From assembly GCA_910585005.1 (NCBI GenBank), contig CAJUCN010000013.1:1-64000 (forward strand): 64,000 nucleotides of DNA, in the 5' to 3' direction. The translations under genes were made by a program, and so were the position numbers. This stretch comes from an uncultured Lachnospiraceae bacterium (GTDB lineage: Bacteria; Bacillota; Clostridia; Lachnospirales; Lachnospiraceae). The notes under the pieces are model-generated. The model saw nothing but the letters and a program-made list of their open reading frames with translations, searched no databases and was not told where the DNA came from. This document shows, piece after piece, positions 61,360 to 64,000 of this stretch (its first letter is position 1; the number at the start of each line of letters is the position of its first letter).

Positions 61360-62645
61360 TAAATACTAAACCGTTTAAGAACCTGCCGGATGCACCAGGG
61401 ATAGTTAATGGCAGGCACATCCTGGGCGGTCAAAATATATTCTACCAAATAAGGGCTGCCGTCCACCAAATAGCGGATGCGCCCTATTTCTGTATTTGCC
61501 GTTACAGGGGCAGTCAGTTCGTCTTCCATCTGGAATTCCACTTGGATCTGTTCATTTTTCCTTAGAAGGAGCCCTTTTGACGAGCTGGAATCGGTCAAAG
61601 GGTCATCACGCTGGATCTTTACATTTGTATATGCGGTAGAATCAAGATCGTCCACTTGACCGCCGGAGACTGGAATTGGTTTTAGGGTGGAGGCGTCATA
61701 TAGAACTTCGTCAATACGGTGGTATTCAAAATGATCCAGGCCATAATTCATCAGGTTTTTGGTATCGCTCCATTTGTAGGTTTTGTGGTTAGGCCAACCG
61801 CAGGCCAGCAATGCAACCACGAAGGTCCGCTGCCCGTTTCTTAAAGCGCCTACATAGCAGTATCCTGCATTTCCGGTAAAACCGGTTTTGCCGGAAAGGG
61901 CGCCTTCCATCATACCAAGAAAGGCATTGTGGTTATTACAGTTGAAATTTCTTCCCGTGGAAACGTATTCCCCATCTTTTTCCTGATAGCTGTGAAAGGA
62001 GTAGGAGGCAGCCCGGGTGATTTCGAGGAATGCTTCCTTTTTGGGGGAATCCATAATACAGTAAGACATCATACGGGCCAGGTCGGAGGCAGTGGTGGAA
62101 TGGGATTTTACATTGCCGTCTTCTGTAGTTACTGTGGCATCCAGACCGTTAGGCGTGATAAAATAGGTATCGAAACAGCCGATGTCCCGCGCTTTCTGGT
62201 TCATCATATCTGCAAAGTTTTCTGTGCTGCCTGCAATATGCTCCGCAATAACAACTGCAGCATCGTTGTGGGATTCCAACATCAAAGAATAGAGGAGATC
62301 TTTTAGTTTGAAAGCTTCCCCTGCTTTTACATGGAGCTTTACTTTGGGCATGGAGGAAGCATAGGAGGAGGCGATAGCATAGTCGTCCATATTTCCGTAT
62401 TCCAGTGCCAGGATACAGGTCATGATCTTAGTGGTGCTGGCCATGGGAAGGATCTGGTCGCCTTCTTTTTGGTACAAGATCCGCCCGGAATCAGCGTCCA
62501 TCAACACGGCAGATTTGGCATATAGTTTTAAAGCGCTGTCATTTTGATCCGCATTTTGTGCATAAACAGAAGGCAGTGAGGAGAAAAATGTAAAAGATAA
62601 CACAATTATTAATAGTAGGGAAAAAAATAATTTTGTATATTTCAT
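61356..62645 (-). CDS. D-alanyl-D-alanine carboxypeptidase, second copy
   Basis: The S11 penicillin-binding motifs are ASTTKIM (catalytic Ser in STTK), SHNDAA and SGKTGFTG, followed by a C-terminal beta domain and an amphipathic end. I start at the ATG at 62645, which gives 429 residues and a clean signal peptide (YTKLFFSLLLIIVL to VYAQ); an in-frame ATG at 62753 would place 36 residues before it and is unlikely, though the ribosome binding site is weak for both. It differs clearly from the DacF-like protein 3 kb away, so the two are not a recent duplication. Confidence 0.9.
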   Translation of the reverse strand: MKYTKLFFSLLLIIVLSFTFFSSLPSVYAQNADQNDSALKLYAKSAVLMDADSGRILYQKEGDQILPMASTTKIMTCILALEYGNMDDYAIASSYASSMPKVKLHVKAGEAFKLKDLLYSLMLESHNDAAVVIAEHIAGSTENFADMMNQKARDIGCFDTYFITPNGLDATVTTEDGNVKSHSTTASDLARMMSYCIMDSPKKEAFLEITRAASYSFHSYQEKDGEYVSTGRNFNCNNHNAFLGMMEGALSGKTGFTGNAGYCYVGALRNGQRTFVVALLACGWPNHKTYKWSDTKNLMNYGLDHFEYHRIDEVLYDASTLKPIPVSGGQVDDLDSTAYTNVKIQRDDPLTDSSSSKGLLLRKNEQIQVEFQMEDELTAPVTANTEIGRIRYLVDGSPYLVEYILTAQDVPAINYPWCIRQVLKRFSIY

Positions 62646-62761
62646 AGGCTCTTTCAGAAAAATAGTCTTTTCCCAATATATGTTTTTTTGGAAAGAAAAT
62701 ATGCTTTTTAAACGCCCGGGGAGAAAAACCGAAAATTTTTCAAATTTTTTCATTTTGTTCT

Positions 62762-62789
62762 TTGCGGTTTTCTACATTTGTGATATACT
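62762..62789 (+). promoter_or_regulatory. Promoter of the carboxyltransferase gene
   Basis: TTGCGG (62762-62767), a 16-bp spacer and TATACT (62784-62789) lie 81 bases upstream of the start codon, leaving a leader that contains a small GGGG/CCCC hairpin (62806-62809 with 62818-62821). Confidence 0.6.
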
Positions 62790-62869
62790 TCTATAGACTA
62801 ATTATGGGGAGACTATGCCCCGTGAACAGAGTTATTATTTATTTAATATAAAATGGAGGGCTGAAAAAC

Positions 62870-64000
62870 ATGAGTACTACTTCACAAGCGAGTCAAAGAA
62901 TAGCAGCTTTGCTCGATGAAAACAGTTTCGTTGAAATTGGTGCGCGCGTTAGAGCGAGAAGCACTGACTTTAACTTGAAACAGACCGACACTCCTTCTGA
63001 CGGTGTTATCACCGGTTATGGGGTAATAGGCGGAAATCTTGTGTATGTATACAGCCAGGACGTATCCGTATTAAACGGCAGCGTGGGCGAAATGCATGCA
63101 AAGAAGATCGCTGGCCTTTATGACCTGGCACTAAAAACAGGGGCGCCTGTAATTGGGTTGATCGAGTCTGCAGGTCTTAGGCTGCAGGAAGCCACAGATG
63201 CACTGAACGGATTTGGCGAGATTTATCAAAAGCAGGTGTTAAGTTCAGGCGTTATTCCTCAGATTACGGCAATCTTTGGAAATTGTGGCGGTGGGCTTGC
63301 TTTAATCCCTACGTTAACAGATTTTACTTTTATGGAAGAAAAAAAGGCAAAGCTTTTTGTCAATGCGCCTAATGCGCTTGATGGAAACGAAATCGGAAGA
63401 TGCGACACTTCGGCAGCTTCTTTCCAGAGCCAGGAAACCGGTATTGTAGATGTTGTAGGAGACGAGGCAGAGCTTCTTGGAAAGATCAGGGAACTGGTAA
63501 TGCTGCTTCCTGCAAATAATGAAGATGACATGCCTTTTGAAGATTGCACAGATGACATTAACCGTGTGTGCAGTGAAATTGCCGGCTGTGTGGGAGATAC
63601 TTCCATTGCGTTATCCCAGATTGCGGATGATGGTGCAGTGTATGAGATCAAGGAAGGTTTTGCCAAGGATATGGTTACTGCATTGATTAAGCTGAACGGA
63701 GTAACCGTAGGTGCAGTGGCGAACCGCAGCGAAGTATATGGTGAAGATGGTAAAGTATCGGAGAAATTTGATTCTGTATTGACACCGGAAGGATGTGATA
63801 AGGCGGCAGATTTTATCAATTTCTGTGACGCATTTAACGTTCCCGTGCTTTCGCTTACGAATGTAAAGGGCTTTAAAGCGGACAAGTGTTCCGAAAAGAA
63901 AATTGCAAAGGCGGCTGCAAAGCTTACATATGCGTTTGCAAATGCTACCGTTCCTAAGGTGAACGTAGTGATTGGCAAGGCATTTGGAAGCGCGTATGTG
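62870..64000 (+). CDS. Acyl-CoA carboxylase carboxyltransferase subunit, partial at window end
   Basis: The frame stays open for 377 codons to the last base, so the gene runs off the right edge. GGAGGG lies nine bases before the ATG. The product has the carboxyltransferase crotonase-like fold: DTPSDGVITGYGVIGG, the oxyanion segment IESAGLRLQEA near residue 105 and FGNCGGGLALIPTLTDF near 140, with the second half beginning near 240. Such subunits move carboxyl groups between biotin and acetyl-, propionyl- or methylmalonyl-CoA. Sodium-pump decarboxylase or biotin-carrier genes may follow outside the window. Confidence 0.9.
   Translation, partial: MSTTSQASQRIAALLDENSFVEIGARVRARSTDFNLKQTDTPSDGVITGYGVIGGNLVYVYSQDVSVLNGSVGEMHAKKIAGLYDLALKTGAPVIGLIESAGLRLQEATDALNGFGEIYQKQVLSSGVIPQITAIFGNCGGGLALIPTLTDFTFMEEKKAKLFVNAPNALDGNEIGRCDTSAASFQSQETGIVDVVGDEAELLGKIRELVMLLPANNEDDMPFEDCTDDINRVCSEIAGCVGDTSIALSQIADDGAVYEIKEGFAKDMVTALIKLNGVTVGAVANRSEVYGEDGKVSEKFDSVLTPEGCDKAADFINFCDAFNVPVLSLTNVKGFKADKCSEKKIAKAAAKLTYAFANATVPKVNVVIGKAFGSAYV

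Noticed and set aside
1..64000. CRISPR array, tRNA or rRNA genes
   Set aside because: No regularly spaced direct repeats, tRNA cloverleaf-like sequence with CCA end or rRNA stretch was seen on reading both strands.

Overview
The window looks like a chromosomal segment of a low-to-moderate GC, Gram-positive anaerobe of the Clostridia, most likely family Lachnospiraceae. The supports are: a fused acyl-CoA dehydratase activase/HgdB protein followed by a DUF4317 gene, a dimeric GlyQS-type glycyl-tRNA synthetase, the era–YqzL-like–recO order, DUF4349, DUF4474, DUF4037/DUF4125 and CmpB-type membrane proteins, AraR-like GntR/LacI regulation of a sugar operon, and strong GGAGG ribosome binding sites. 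No rRNA, tRNA, CRISPR array or intact insertion sequence was found.

Layout. (1) 1–1450 is a mobile-element scar: two tandem hairpins, a small ORF, a lipoprotein, an XRE repressor broken by an internal deletion but with its operator kept, and a decayed ORF. (2) 1477–11506 holds accessory genes: a Na/Pi cotransporter, a membrane acyltransferase, a coiled-coil protein, a MarR–flavodoxin operon with a textbook promoter/operator, a BlaI–BlaR1-like sensor pair with a 17-bp palindromic operator and an unusual extracellular sensor domain, a metallophosphoesterase and a DUF4474 protein with a Lys/Cys-repeat tail. (3) 11628–20126 is an alpha-mannoside operon: binding protein, two permeases, a Nif3-like metal protein, a GntR/LacI regulator and a GH38 alpha-mannosidase, ended by a terminator. 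(4) 20157–25534 is a patatin, a TPR–DUF4037–DUF4125 protein, a MATE transporter and a HAD phosphatase.

(5) 25553–33889 is mostly housekeeping: aroA, hflX, rluF, a divergent NAD-dependent DNA ligase, metA (with the acetyl-CoA-type Glu111), a 50-residue protein and asnS. (6) 33898–37799 is a signalling cluster: FIST sensor, soluble methyl-accepting protein, a small coiled-coil protein behind a structured leader, and an EAL/HDOD protein. (7) 37853–43733 on the minus strand is the 1414-residue activase/HgdB protein, DUF4317 and a small protein. (8) 43796–48960 is a rhomboid-like membrane protein with a zinc ribbon, a sigma-like protein without region 4, an unknown protein and an M16C peptidase. 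(9) 49041–62753 contains DUF4349, era, YqzL-like, recO, a lipoprotein, glyS, alaS, rpsU, a CmpB-like membrane protein, a DD-carboxypeptidase, a metallophosphoesterase, scpA, scpB and a second, convergent DD-carboxypeptidase. (10) An acyl-CoA carboxylase carboxyltransferase runs off the right edge.

The most unusual material is the sigma-like protein lacking region 4, the patatin next to a TPR–nucleotidyltransferase-like–DUF4125 fusion, the BlaR1 whose penicillin-binding domain is replaced by a predicted propeller and NTF2-like domain, the Lys/Cys tail of the DUF4474 protein, and the Nif3-like gene inside a sugar-transport operon. None of these can be called a new system from sequence alone.
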